NCBI GenBank assembly: GCA_963837755.1
Contig: CAWIOP010000004.1
Location: 620,001-684,000, forward strand
Direction of reading: 5' to 3'
From: JADGHX01 sp963837755
GTDB taxonomy: Bacteria; Pseudomonadota; Gammaproteobacteria; Steroidobacterales; Steroidobacteraceae
Length of the DNA stretch: 64,000 bases
Shown in pieces: positions 1 through 7,832 of this stretch. The translations under genes and the position numbers were made by a program. A model generated the notes under the pieces. The model made no database searches and was not told where the DNA came from. It worked only from the letters and a program-made list of their open reading frames with translations. How positions within the stretch are numbered: position 1 is the first letter of the stretch; each line of letters starts with the position of its first letter.

Positions 1-1531
1 GATGTGCGCTGTTGAAGGATTCGCGATCTATGTTCAGGGCGCTTTCCAGCCCTTCGCTCACGAAGAGTTCGCACGTGATCTGACGCAGCCGCGTTTGCTC
101 GGAAATCTGGTATCTCATGAATGTCGGATCGAATAATGTCCCGCTCGAGCCGTGGATGCGGACGAGCGACCCTTGATGCTCGGTGGGGGCAACTTTCGGA
201 GTCCAGAACAGATATGCCTCGAAGCTGAGTGGCCCGCCACTGAGTTCTCGCGGGACCTTTGGAAATTCCTCGCGGCACCGGCCCAAGAATACGAGCGGCT
301 TCCGGATTGCGTGGCTCGTGGTGGGTAATCCGCGGAAACTGATTGGCCGCAGGAGCAGGAGATCATCGAAGTAGACGTCAAACTTCCCGACTGAATCCTG
401 CGGGTCATGAAGACCCAGCGCCTGGCGGATCGTCGCGCCCTTCTTGGCGCGGATGGGGCGCGCAGCCCCTTTCAGCTGATTCGACAGTTCGAACGCATCG
501 GCCCACTTGCTCGCAGGCAGATCGAATAGATGGTCCTCAACATATGGCACTGGAATGGCGAGGCTGAGCTGCCACACCATGCTGAGGTAATAGTCGAATA
601 TGCGGTCGAGCTGCGGATTCGGATTGGACTCCTCTACTTCGCGCCACACGCATCGCACGAGTTTCCGGAATGCTTCCGCAGGCTTGTCACCTTTGTCCCA
701 CGGGATAGACGCAAGCTGGTCTCCGGTTCTCTTGAGCAAGGCGCCGCTGCTGTCCACGCGGCCAATGTGAAACTTGGGCGGTTCGATCGCCTGTCTCTCT
801 TCGTCATCAGGCGCGCTTTCGTTCTGCTCGATTGCAGCCCAGACATCGCGGCTCCGTAGCCTATCCCGAGCTTGCGGCCTGATTCCCGTCAGCACGATCG
901 TTGTGCCGTGCGTCTCGACATCGGCTGCCTTCTCGCGCCAGATGTTGACCTTGCCGGTTTCGTACTCGGCTTTCCCAGTTGCATCCTCCGATGGCGCTTC
1001 ATCCGAATACTGCTTCAGCGCGACGGTGGCTACCGTCCGGTGCGGTTCACCCTTGACCTTCGTAATGATCTGGAAGGTATGCGTGAGCTGCGAGACTGAG
1101 AACAAGCCAATGCCGATCTTGCCGATGAGTCGGCGGCCTTCCGGGCTTCGTGCGGCATCCTTTCTTGACGTTACGCCAAGACTCTTGCCGATTGCCGATC
1201 GCTTTGGGCTCCCTCCGATATGCAGAAGCAGATGCGCCAGCATTTCCGGCGACATCCCGTGCCCGTTGTCCTCGATGGAAATCTTCTCGAATCGCGGAGC
1301 ATCGGACTTGATCACGACTCTTGTCGCATCGGCATCGTATGCGTTTGATATCAGTTCTCGCAGTGCAGAGCCTGGTTGGCGATAGATGCCGTCCGTAACA
1401 CGTGCGAGGACACGCTCGTCTGTTCTGAGCGTGGTAGAGATAACGTGCTCGCTGTCTTGGCTCTGCCGGATCTCCTGGGCGAGTCCTCTATCGTCGTGCG
1501 TCTCCGCTGCTTTCGAAGCGCGCGTCGCCAT
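1..1531 (-). CDS. GHKL (MutL/MORC/HSP90-like) ATPase, 3' end beyond window
   Basis: The minus-strand frame is open from an ATG at 1531 to the window edge: about 510 residues, no stop. The N-terminus is a Bergerat-fold ATPase. The N-box ELISNAYDADA lies at about residues 59-69, the Mg/ATP motif DNGHGM at 88-93 and the G2 loop GKIGIGLFS at 137-145. A 'GTTIVLTGI' strand follows at about 210. Near the truncated end, 'VSEGLESALNIDRESFN' resembles the second (S5-like) domain of MutL/HSP90-type ATPases. The ATG lies 2 bp past the stop of the methyltransferase gene, so the two are almost surely co-transcribed. GHKL ATPases of the MutL/MORC group are known partners of DNA methyltransferases in restriction-modification loci, which suggests ATP-driven clamp or effector activity on DNA. 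Any nuclease domain or partner would lie outside the window. Family confident, function inferred. Confidence 0.8.
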   Translation of the reverse strand, partial: MATRASKAAETHDDRGLAQEIRQSQDSEHVISTTLRTDERVLARVTDGIYRQPGSALRELISNAYDADATRVVIKSDAPRFEKISIEDNGHGMSPEMLAHLLLHIGGSPKRSAIGKSLGVTSRKDAARSPEGRRLIGKIGIGLFSVSQLTHTFQIITKVKGEPHRTVATVALKQYSDEAPSEDATGKAEYETGKVNIWREKAADVETHGTTIVLTGIRPQARDRLRSRDVWAAIEQNESAPDDEERQAIEPPKFHIGRVDSSGALLKRTGDQLASIPWDKGDKPAEAFRKLVRCVWREVEESNPNPQLDRIFDYYLSMVWQLSLAIPVPYVEDHLFDLPASKWADAFELSNQLKGAARPIRAKKGATIRQALGLHDPQDSVGKFDVYFDDLLLLRPISFRGLPTTSHAIRKPLVFLGRCREEFPKVPRELSGGPLSFEAYLFWTPKVAPTEHQGSLVRIHGSSGTLFDPTFMRYQISEQTRLRQITCELFVSEGLESALNIDRESFNSAH

Positions 1532-1533
1532 AC

Positions 1534-2610
1534 CTATCTGCCGAGCATTGCCCGTTCGACTGCAGCAGCTACGCTTCTAGCAAGCGGGGGCGGCACGGCA
1601 TTTGAAACCTGTTCCACCTGCTCCGACAGATTTCCTTCGAGTACGAATTCGTCCGGGAATCCTTGCAGCAGCATGGCCTCGTAGATGCTGATGCGGCGCG
1701 TGCCGCTCGGATGGATATGGATCTCTCGATTGCCGAAAGCTATCGTTGGACTTGCGTCCGACCAAGACAGCCGCTTGAAACTGCGGCCTTCCACGCGGAT
1801 GGCATCTGGCTTGAGAAAACGCCGTGACTTTGGTTGCATCGTCCAATGATTGGGATGAACGGGGATGTCCTCGGCGCGAAGGCTGCGGCTGAAGAAGGCC
1901 GGTGACGCGAGATCTCCAATCGCGGTACGCACTGTCGCGGGCTTACTACGTTTCCGCGGTCGGACCGCCGAATAGCCGCGGCCGGCACGCAGCGCTGATA
2001 GCACGATTCGCCGACGGTTCTGCGCTACTCCGAAGTCAAGAGCACAGAGTTCTTTCTCCGTCACTGAAAGCCCGCGGGCCTCTAGGCCGTCCAGCAAGGA
2101 CTTGTATGTGTCTGCATTCTTCCGATCGCGAATTCCGAGCACGTTCTCAAACACTACGAACTCAACCGTGTAGTGGCGCTGCAGCCGCCGGACGATTTTC
2201 AGGTATAGCGACGGCAGCTCGTTGCGCGGATCAGATTTCTTCCGGCGCGTGTTTGCCCGTGAGAACCCTTGGCAGGGCGGGCCGCCGATTACCCCGATCG
2301 CTGAGCCTCGTGGAATCCGGCGCAGCGCATGCCTCAAAACACCCCTCGGGCCCAGCTTCTTCAGGTCCGCGGCAACGGCATGAGTCTTTGGAAAGTTCTT
2401 CTTGTGCGTGCGTATCGCGGCTTTCGAAATGTCGATCGCCAGCGCGATCTTGAAGCCGCGCTTGCGGAATCCCCAATCTAGCCCGCCGGCGCCGCTGAAC
2501 AGGCTGATGATCTGAGGGCGAGAGCCAGCGCTCTTTCGGAGCTTGCTCCTCCGCGATGGAGCGCCGGCCACGTCGGCGCGTTTCGTCATCCTATGACTGG
2601 TCTTCTTCAT
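1534..2610 (-). CDS. DNA (cytosine-5)-methyltransferase
   Basis: A 358-residue C5-cytosine methyltransferase that would methylate cytosine in a DNA target using S-adenosylmethionine. Motifs appear in order: I 'LFSGAGGLDWGF' near residue 39, II 'AIDISKAAIRTH', the catalytic IV 'GGPPCQGFSRAN' with the PCQ cysteine, VI 'FENVLGI', VIII 'QNRRRIVL', a variable target-recognition segment at about 220-300, IX 'YEAMLLQGFPDEF' and X 'SNAVPPPLARSV'. Length and motif order are normal, so the enzyme looks intact. Its ATG overlaps the stop of the upstream ribbon-helix-helix gene (ATGA), and its own stop is 2 bp before the GHKL ATPase start, giving a tight three-gene operon. Target sequence cannot be read from the protein. 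A solitary role is possible but the neighbours argue for a modification subunit of a defence locus. Confidence 0.93.
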   Translation of the reverse strand: MKKTSHRMTKRADVAGAPSRRSKLRKSAGSRPQIISLFSGAGGLDWGFRKRGFKIALAIDISKAAIRTHKKNFPKTHAVAADLKKLGPRGVLRHALRRIPRGSAIGVIGGPPCQGFSRANTRRKKSDPRNELPSLYLKIVRRLQRHYTVEFVVFENVLGIRDRKNADTYKSLLDGLEARGLSVTEKELCALDFGVAQNRRRIVLSALRAGRGYSAVRPRKRSKPATVRTAIGDLASPAFFSRSLRAEDIPVHPNHWTMQPKSRRFLKPDAIRVEGRSFKRLSWSDASPTIAFGNREIHIHPSGTRRISIYEAMLLQGFPDEFVLEGNLSEQVEQVSNAVPPPLARSVAAAVERAMLGR

Positions 2611-2828
2611 TGCTCAGATTTTTTCTTTTTTGCGGTCCCATCGATATCTAATGCGTCATGCCCGCTGTTCAGGCCCTGCTGGAACAGCGGGTATCGGCCA
2701 GCCAAGTACGCTCGCACCGCATCCCGCAGCACCCAAGCCGTCGAAACGTGCTGGTCCTTTGCGATCCTGATGAGCTCCTTGTACTGATCGGCTGGAATCG
2801 AAACAGTCGTGCGGACCGACTTCGGCAT
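2607..2828 (-). CDS. Ribbon-helix-helix (CopG/Arc-like) small protein
   Basis: A 73-residue protein starting at the ATG at 2828, chosen because a GGAG lies about 6 nt upstream; the frame is open to 2921 and an in-frame ATG at about 2858 is an alternative. 'VRTTVSIPADQYKELIRIAKDQHVS' followed by 'WVLRDAVRAYLAG' is the beta-strand plus two-helix pattern of ribbon-helix-helix DNA-binding proteins, and the tail is Lys-rich (KKKK). The stop overlaps the methyltransferase ATG (ATGA), so translation is probably coupled. It is the first gene of the operon and may act as its controller; that role is inferred. Confidence 0.7.
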   Translation of the reverse strand: MPKSVRTTVSIPADQYKELIRIAKDQHVSTAWVLRDAVRAYLAGRYPLFQQGLNSGHDALDIDGTAKKKKSEQ

Positions 2829-3349
2829 CCAAGGCTCCACGCGCAAGAGCTGCATCACTTTACATCGTTTCGATGAAGCACGCTTGACGCAATGCAGTAT
2901 GGTTCGAAAGTCGGCGCCCAAGATTCCGCCTGGTCAGGAATGAGGCAGCAGTTGAGCGCTGCAGCGGCATCCCTTGGTCCCGACCACCCGGCGGGCGGTA
3001 ATTCGTTTGCGCGGCTGGGCCAGCGCGTCATCCTGTGAATCCCGTTCCTGTCTCACCGTCAATTTAGGCGACAATTTTTTCTGGTTCGAATGGCTCACCT
3101 CGTTTACACGCGTCACGGGGTTCCGGTGCATCTGCGGTCACCGCGCAATGTTCTGATCGCATCCCATGACACCTCAGGCTGGGTCCCGTCACGAAAATCG
3201 CTGCAAATCCGGTGCTTGGCATCAAGCAACGTGATCAGGTCTGTGTCGCCAACGACGCATTCCAAGCCAGATTCCGCAGATGCACCGGAACCATCAGTCG
3301 CTTGCGATGCCACCAGGCCTCCAGGCATCGCGCCGGTTCACGATGGTCT
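2829..3349. other. Intergenic stretch with no recognisable gene
   Basis: About 520 bases between the small DNA-binding gene and the DUF4143 remnant. Short open frames occur on both strands but none shows a recognisable family or convincing start site. The operon promoter should lie near 2830-2950; an AT-rich patch at about 2850-2900 is the only candidate seen. The stretch may contain gene debris like the material just beyond it. Confidence 0.35.
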
Positions 3350-3730
3350 TCATTCCGCCTTCTTGTCCATCCTGCGCACGAACGTCTCCAGGCTCGTGAA
3401 GGTGACCTGCAGGGTGTCGTAGCGCTTCGTGTACGTGTGCTCAACGTCTCGAGCCACCACGAAGTGCTCGGCCTTCGGGTCGCGTGCGGCGAAGACTTTG
3501 AGCGATCCGGCGTCGAAGTCGTTTGCGGACCACTTGCACTCGATCGCAACAGGCGGTTCTCCGCGCCGAGCCAAGACGAAGTCCACTTCATGGCCTTGCT
3601 TGTCGCGCCAATAGTTGATGCGCCGGGTTTGCGGGCGTGCATGCAGCTCATTGAGAACGTAGTGCTCCCAAAGCAGCCCCAGGTCATCGCGCCTGGCCCA
3701 AGCCATGCTCGTTGCGGCACTCGCCCGCAA
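3350..3730 (-). pseudogene. C-terminal remnant of AAA ATPase/DUF4143 protein
   Basis: About 125 residues matching the C-terminal DUF4143 domain that follows an AAA+ module in a large family of bacterial and archaeal ATPases. The signatures are 'DDLGLLWEHYVLNELHAR', 'INYWRDKQGHEVDFVLAR' and 'AIECKWSANDF', a PD-(D/E)xK-like nuclease core, ending 'LETFVRRMDKKAE'. Whole family members are about 380-420 residues. Here the AAA+ part (Walker A and B) is absent because the reading frame meets unrelated sequence at about 3735. It is therefore a 3' remnant, not an expressed gene. Confidence 0.6.
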
Positions 3731-3744
3731 TGCAAGCCTCGGCG

Positions 3745-3955
3745 CGCACTGCCGCTCGGATTGCGTACGCGCCGGCTGATTGCGCCGGGCTTTCCCGTCG
3801 GCCCGGGCTCCGGACTCGAATTTGCGGCGGCGCTGGAATTTCAGCGCTGCGCCGCAGAGCCCGTGTCCATCGTCACGGTGTTTCCCGACCTCATGGAGCG
3901 TTATTTCTCGACGGATCCGCTCGCGCCGTTTCGAGCGGACGGCGGCACGCTCTGA
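3745..3955 (+). pseudogene. C-terminal remnant of a cysteine synthase-like (PLP) enzyme
   Basis: The plus-strand frame encodes 'TRRLIAPGFPVGPGSGLEF' followed by 'AAALEFQRC' and 'IVTVFPDLMERYFSTDPL' before a stop at 3953-3955. This is the typical end of fold-type II PLP enzymes of the CysK/CysM group: the GxSSG-like phosphate-contact loop, the AAAL helix and the terminal 'V..PD..ERYxST' strand. Only about 65 codons survive of a normal 300-residue enzyme, and the upstream frame lies in the DUF4143 remnant on the opposite strand. The stop falls inside the 3' end of the minus-strand ubiM-like gene, so the two ends overlap by about 55 bases. Confidence 0.5.
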
Positions 3956-5124
3956 GTCAGCGAGGTCGCGAGCACCTTGCGCAAGGGCGTGACCCGGTCG
4001 GCCAGCCGCAATAGTGCGTGGCGCGCAAAGCGCAAGGGCGGTGCCTCGGCCGTGTAGAGTCTCACCAGCGCGTTGGTGGTGAGATAGAGCGGCAGGGTGG
4101 CGCGCCGATGCGCCCGCTCGTAGCGGGCGAGCAAATCCGGCGCACCGATGTCGTGGCCGCGGGCAGCCGCGGCGATGACTTCCTGCGCCAGCCTTGCCTG
4201 GCCGAGCAAGCCGAGATTGAAACCGTGCGCGGTAACCGGATGCATGCCAACGGCCGCGTCGCCGATGAGTGCGTAACGCCGGGCGACGAAGCGATCCGCG
4301 TACACGCCGACCAGCGGATAGGCGTAGCGCGGGCTGACCAGTTGCATGGCGCCCAAGCGGTTGCGCAGGCGGCGCTGCATGTCGGAGTTGAATTCCACCT
4401 CGCCCAGGTTCTGCAGTCGCTGCGCCTCCCGGCCGTCAACCGTGATGACCACCGAGGAACATGCGCCGTTCAACGGCAGCAATGCCAATGTCTGGTCATA
4501 GTCGAACCATTCCCAGGCGATGTGATGATGCGGTTGCTCATGCTGCATGCGGCAAACGAGCATGGTCCGGCCGAAATCCCGCAACGTGGCGCTGATGCCC
4601 GCCGCGCGGCGGGTTTCCGAGAAGCGCGTGTCGGCGGCGACCGCCAGCGAGGCGCTCAGCATCGTGCCGTCTTCCAGACACATACGTGCCGTGGCGCCGT
4701 CCGCCGCGGTGGTAACGGCGGTGACCCGCGTATCGCAGAAGAGTGTGAGTCGCGGTGCGGTGTGGATGCGCTCCCAAGCGGCCCGCCGCAGCAAATGACT
4801 GGCAACGAGAAAACCAAGCTCCTCCTCATGGCCGTCGCGATGATCGATCTGCATGTAAAACGGCGAGGAGCCGTTCCACACGCGCGCGTCGCGTAACGGT
4901 GAAATTTCAGCGGCCGGCAGGTGCGCCCACACGCCGTTGTCGCGCAGCCTTTGCGCCGAAGCATGCGTCAGCGCGATTTCCCGTCCGTCGAAGGCGGGGT
5001 TTTCCAGCACCGTGCGCGGCAATTGCTCGACCAGTGCCACGTCCAGATTGGCCTCGAGCAGCGTCGCGGCGAAATTCAGACCGACCGGGCCGGCGCCGAC
5101 GATCACGACATCGAAATGTCTCAT
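3901..5124 (-). CDS. ubiM: FAD-dependent ubiquinone hydroxylase, UbiH/UbiF/UbiM family
   Basis: A 407-residue flavoprotein monooxygenase, start ATG at 5124 overlapping the regulator stop (ATGA). The N-terminus has the dinucleotide-binding motif 'VIVGAGPVGLNFA' (residues 6-18), then 'NPAFDGREIALTHAS', typical of aromatic-ring hydroxylases of ubiquinone synthesis, and the flavin GD motif 'YALIGDAAVGMHPVTAHGFN' near 280-300. These enzymes use O2 and reduced flavin to hydroxylate the quinone ring at the membrane. 'ENPAFDGREIALTH' and 'EISPLRDARV' fit the UbiM branch best, but UbiH or UbiF type specificity cannot be excluded. Translational coupling to an FNR-type oxygen sensor fits an O2-dependent step. 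The last codons overlap a cysteine synthase remnant on the other strand. Confidence 0.75.
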   Translation of the reverse strand: MRHFDVVIVGAGPVGLNFAATLLEANLDVALVEQLPRTVLENPAFDGREIALTHASAQRLRDNGVWAHLPAAEISPLRDARVWNGSSPFYMQIDHRDGHEEELGFLVASHLLRRAAWERIHTAPRLTLFCDTRVTAVTTAADGATARMCLEDGTMLSASLAVAADTRFSETRRAAGISATLRDFGRTMLVCRMQHEQPHHHIAWEWFDYDQTLALLPLNGACSSVVITVDGREAQRLQNLGEVEFNSDMQRRLRNRLGAMQLVSPRYAYPLVGVYADRFVARRYALIGDAAVGMHPVTAHGFNLGLLGQARLAQEVIAAAARGHDIGAPDLLARYERAHRRATLPLYLTTNALVRLYTAEAPPLRFARHALLRLADRVTPLRKVLATSLTQSVPPSARNGASGSVEK

Positions 5125-5813
5125 CGGCTTTGCGCCCCGGGCTCCCGCCGCTCGCGCACGACGCCTGCAATGCGCCGTCCCTGCATGTCCAGCCGCTGCT
5201 GCGCGCGCAATTGCGCAATCGCGCGCACCACGGTTTCTTCCGCGAGCCCCAGTAGCGAGCCGATTTCGGCGCGTGTGATGGGCAGGTCGAAGGACGGCCG
5301 CGCATGCTGCGCGAAGTGATCCAGAAAGGCCGCGACCCGCTCGATGGCCGGCAGGCTCATCCAGACGCGCGTCGAATGCTCGAGTTGCACGGCAGTTTTG
5401 CGCAGCAGCCGTTCGAGCAATGCCGTCGAGGGCGCACAGTCTTTCGCATGCGGCCACTGCAGCTGGCATACCTTGGTGGGTGCCGCCGCTTCCGCTGTAT
5501 ACGGATACCGTCCTCGCGCCCAGGCTTCCATTCCGACGATCTCGCCCGGCAAGCGCACGGCGACGAGGCGTTCGCCGCCGTCCTCGTTGGTTTCGCGCAG
5601 CTTCAGACAGCCGGACGCCACGATATGGACGGCAGTGAAGCGCTCGCCTTGCTGGAACAGCGTCGTGCCTCTTTCGAGCACGGTGCGTCGTTTCACTACG
5701 AAGCCCGAGTTTGCTGTGACCGCCCCTTCCCAGCACCGGTGTGACGCCGAACACACGGCGCAGTCTGCGGGATGAGCGCGCGAACGGGATCGAGGGTTGT
5801 CGGGTTGAGGCAC
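5121..5813 (-). CDS. FNR-type oxygen-responsive transcription regulator (CRP/FNR family)
   Basis: A 230-residue CRP/FNR-family regulator: cyclic-nucleotide-like beta roll (about 35-140), long dimer helix and C-terminal winged helix. It keeps all four cluster cysteines in FNR spacing: C18-x2-C21-x5-C27 at the N-terminus and C116 in 'TKVCQLQW', matching E. coli FNR C20/C23/C29/C122. It should therefore carry an O2-labile [4Fe-4S] cluster. The recognition helix 'GLAEETVVRAIAQL' has E..VR where FNR has E..SR, a small change in the DNA-reading triad. It is co-translated with the hydroxylase (ATGA overlap) and divergent from ompW across an FNR-box-like palindrome, so autoregulation and ompW control are likely. 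Confidence 0.85.
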   Translation of the reverse strand: MPQPDNPRSRSRAHPADCAVCSASHRCWEGAVTANSGFVVKRRTVLERGTTLFQQGERFTAVHIVASGCLKLRETNEDGGERLVAVRLPGEIVGMEAWARGRYPYTAEAAAPTKVCQLQWPHAKDCAPSTALLERLLRKTAVQLEHSTRVWMSLPAIERVAAFLDHFAQHARPSFDLPITRAEIGSLLGLAEETVVRAIAQLRAQQRLDMQGRRIAGVVRERREPGAQSR

Positions 5814-5886
5814 GGCCTGCGCAGGCTACACGCACGAACTCACGCATCGGTACCGTATTTCCCACAGGTTCGCTACGCATGGCTGG

Positions 5887-5900
5887 TTGACAAATGTCAA
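5887..5900. promoter_or_regulatory. FNR-box-like palindrome between fnr and ompW
   Basis: TTGACAAATGTCAA is a perfect inverted repeat (TTGAC-N4-GTCAA) in the 124-bp gap between the divergent regulator and ompW. It differs from the FNR consensus TTGAT-N4-ATCAA only at the fifth base of each half-site. It lies 38 bp from the ompW ATG and 74 bp from the regulator ATG. Binding by the adjacent FNR-type protein is inferred. Confidence 0.7.
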
Positions 5901-5937
5901 TCGGCGCCGGCAATGCCGCCGATAGAGAGCGGGCATC

Positions 5938-6573
5938 ATGAACGTCGTACGGAATGCATCGGCCGCATTGAAGAAGGCGGTTCTTGGGATGGCGGGTGTG
6001 ACGCTGGTCGCCGCAGGCGGCATGGCGGATGCAGCCGAATGGCTGGTGCGCGCCGGCGCCCACACGGTGGAGCCGAAGTCTGCGAATCACGCGGTGGTCA
6101 ATGTGGATGCCGCGACGAGTCTGACATTCAACGTCACGTACCTGTACGCCGAGCATTGGGGCGTCGAAGTGCTCGCGGCAGTGCCGTTTTCCCATGACAT
6201 CCGTCTCAACGCGGACGGCAGCAAAGTCGGCGAGACCCGGCATCTGCCGCCGACGGTGAGCTTGCAGTACCACTTCGCGCCACAGGCGAAAATTCGCCCC
6301 TATGTCGGTCTCGGCCTGAACGGGACGATCTTTTTCGACGAGCGGACGACCGGAGCGCTGGCCGGTACGGATCTGTCGCTGGGCACTTCTTTCGGACCGG
6401 CTGCCCAGCTCGGCGTGGATTTCGCCGTCAACGACGACTGGTTCGTGAACGTCGATGCGCGCTGGATCGACATCGATAGCGATGCCAGGCTGTCAGGAGC
6501 AGGCATCGGCACGGTCGAAATCGATCCATACGCTTTCGGGCTGTCCGTCGGCCGGCGGTTCGGCCATAAATGA
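5938..6573 (+). CDS. ompW: Outer membrane protein OmpW
   Basis: A 211-residue OmpW-family eight-stranded barrel. The signal peptide (residues 1 to about 33, ending near 'MADAAEW') is followed by 'WLVRAGAHTVEPKS', the typical mature start, the 'WGVEVLAAVPFSHDI' strand, 'LQYHF' and 'IRPYVGLGLN' motifs, and C-terminal 'GLSVGRRFGHK'. OmpW proteins are small outer-membrane channels for hydrophobic compounds; in enterobacteria ompW is FNR-regulated. The FNR-like box 38 bp upstream fits that. The stop overlaps the desaturase ATG (ATGA), suggesting coupled translation. Confidence 0.92.
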   Translation: MNVVRNASAALKKAVLGMAGVTLVAAGGMADAAEWLVRAGAHTVEPKSANHAVVNVDAATSLTFNVTYLYAEHWGVEVLAAVPFSHDIRLNADGSKVGETRHLPPTVSLQYHFAPQAKIRPYVGLGLNGTIFFDERTTGALAGTDLSLGTSFGPAAQLGVDFAVNDDWFVNVDARWIDIDSDARLSGAGIGTVEIDPYAFGLSVGRRFGHK

Positions 6574-7703
6574 GCGCGCTCGACGGCTTCGAGCAAGCGC
6601 CGCGCTTGTGGGTCAACACGCTGTTATTCCTGTTCACTTTTCTCGGCGCGGTGACTGTCGTGCCGTGGTATGGCGTAGTACATGGCTATGGCGCGGTGGC
6701 GTGGGCGAGTTTCGCGGTATTGCTCGCTGGCACGGGGCTGTCGATTTCCGCCGGTTATCACCGGTTGTGGGCACATCGCACGTACGAGGCCCATTGGAGC
6801 GTGCGCCTCGCCTATATGATCTTCGGTGCGATGGCGCTGGAAAGCAGCATCCTTGCCTGGTCGTCGGGACACCGCAACCATCACCGCTACATCGATGACA
6901 ATCTGCGCGACCCTTATTCCGCGCGCCGCGGCTTCTGGTTCTCGCACATCGGCTGGATGCTGCGCGAATATCCAAGCGGCAAGCGGGATGATTCGAATAT
7001 CAAGGATGTGCCGCGCGATCCGATCGCCGTTTTCCAGGACCGCCACTATGTAACGCTGGTGCTGGCGACGAACGTCGGTGTGCCGCTCGCCGTGGGGTGG
7101 CTGGCGGGCGACGTTTGGGGAGTGTTTCTGCTCGGCGGCCTGTTGCGGCTGGTCGTGAATCACCACGCCACGTTCTTTATCAACTCGCTCGCGCATGCCT
7201 GGGGATCGCAGCCCTACACGGACACCAATACTGCGCGCGACAACGGCGTCCTCGCGTTTCTGACTTACGGCGAGGGTTATCACAACTTCCATCACTGTTA
7301 CGCCGGCGACTACCGCAACGGCGTGCGCTGGTGGCAATGGGATCCGGCCAAGTGGTTGATCTGCACCCTGTCGTGGCTGGGCCTGGCGCGCAATCTCAAG
7401 CGGGCACCCGCCGTCAAAATCCAGCATGCGCGTCTGGCGATGCAATTCAAGCGGCTCGATGAGAAGCTGGCGCGGTGCCAGTCGCTGCTGCCGCAGCTGA
7501 AATTCGAGCGTTTACGAGTGCGCCTGGCCCGCGAGTACGAGAGCTTCAAAGCAACGTTCGAACGGTGGCGCGGGGCCCGAGAGCTGTGGTACGGGACTCG
7601 GCGGGAAGAATTTCACAAACAAACACGCGAGACACTGGCGCGCATGCGTCTGCAGCGTCGTCGGCTGCGATGGCTGGGTGTGCAGATTGCGCGGGCGGCG
7701 TAA
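6570..7703 (+). CDS. Membrane fatty-acid (acyl-CoA type) delta-9 desaturase
   Basis: A 377-residue membrane desaturase that would insert a cis double bond into saturated acyl chains using O2 and a di-iron centre. The three histidine boxes are present: HRLWAH at 64-69, HRNHHRY at 101-107 and GEGYHNFHH in the second half, with hydrophobic segments at about 15-60, 80-95 and 165-200. Beyond the normal desaturase core the last 95 residues form an Arg/Lys-rich helical tail (from 'IQHARLAMQFKRLDEKLARC'), likely a coiled coil. Its ATG overlaps the ompW stop, putting an O2-requiring enzyme downstream of an FNR-box promoter. Confidence 0.88.
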   Translation: MSALDGFEQAPRLWVNTLLFLFTFLGAVTVVPWYGVVHGYGAVAWASFAVLLAGTGLSISAGYHRLWAHRTYEAHWSVRLAYMIFGAMALESSILAWSSGHRNHHRYIDDNLRDPYSARRGFWFSHIGWMLREYPSGKRDDSNIKDVPRDPIAVFQDRHYVTLVLATNVGVPLAVGWLAGDVWGVFLLGGLLRLVVNHHATFFINSLAHAWGSQPYTDTNTARDNGVLAFLTYGEGYHNFHHCYAGDYRNGVRWWQWDPAKWLICTLSWLGLARNLKRAPAVKIQHARLAMQFKRLDEKLARCQSLLPQLKFERLRVRLAREYESFKATFERWRGARELWYGTRREEFHKQTRETLARMRLQRRRLRWLGVQIARAA

Positions 7704-7795
7704 GCGGGTGACCGGTTTCGGTTCGTGGCTGCCGCGTCATTCGAAGCGGCGCGGCAGTTCAGGGGATTGCAGGCGATTCCCGGTTGCAGCGCCGA

Positions 7796-7824
7796 AGTCG
7801 CGCTCCCGCAGGGTGAGCGCGACT
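7796..7824. terminator. Inverted repeat between convergent desaturase and hemerythrin genes
   Basis: A perfect 10-bp stem (AGTCGCGCTC / GAGCGCGACT) with a 9-base loop lies between two convergent genes, 9 bp from the hemerythrin stop. There is no clear T-tract, so bidirectional termination is likely but not certain. Confidence 0.5.
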
Positions 7825-7832
7825 CCCTCATG

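Noticed and set aside
3113..3328. 71-codon minus-strand open frame as an antitoxin or PIN-like gene
   Set aside because: No recognisable motif, no clear start site; composition not convincing.
5125..6273. N-terminal 380 codons of a long frame continuing upstream of the ubiquinone hydroxylase
   Set aside because: Overlaps fnr and ompW in other frames with no family features; the hydroxylase starts at 5124.
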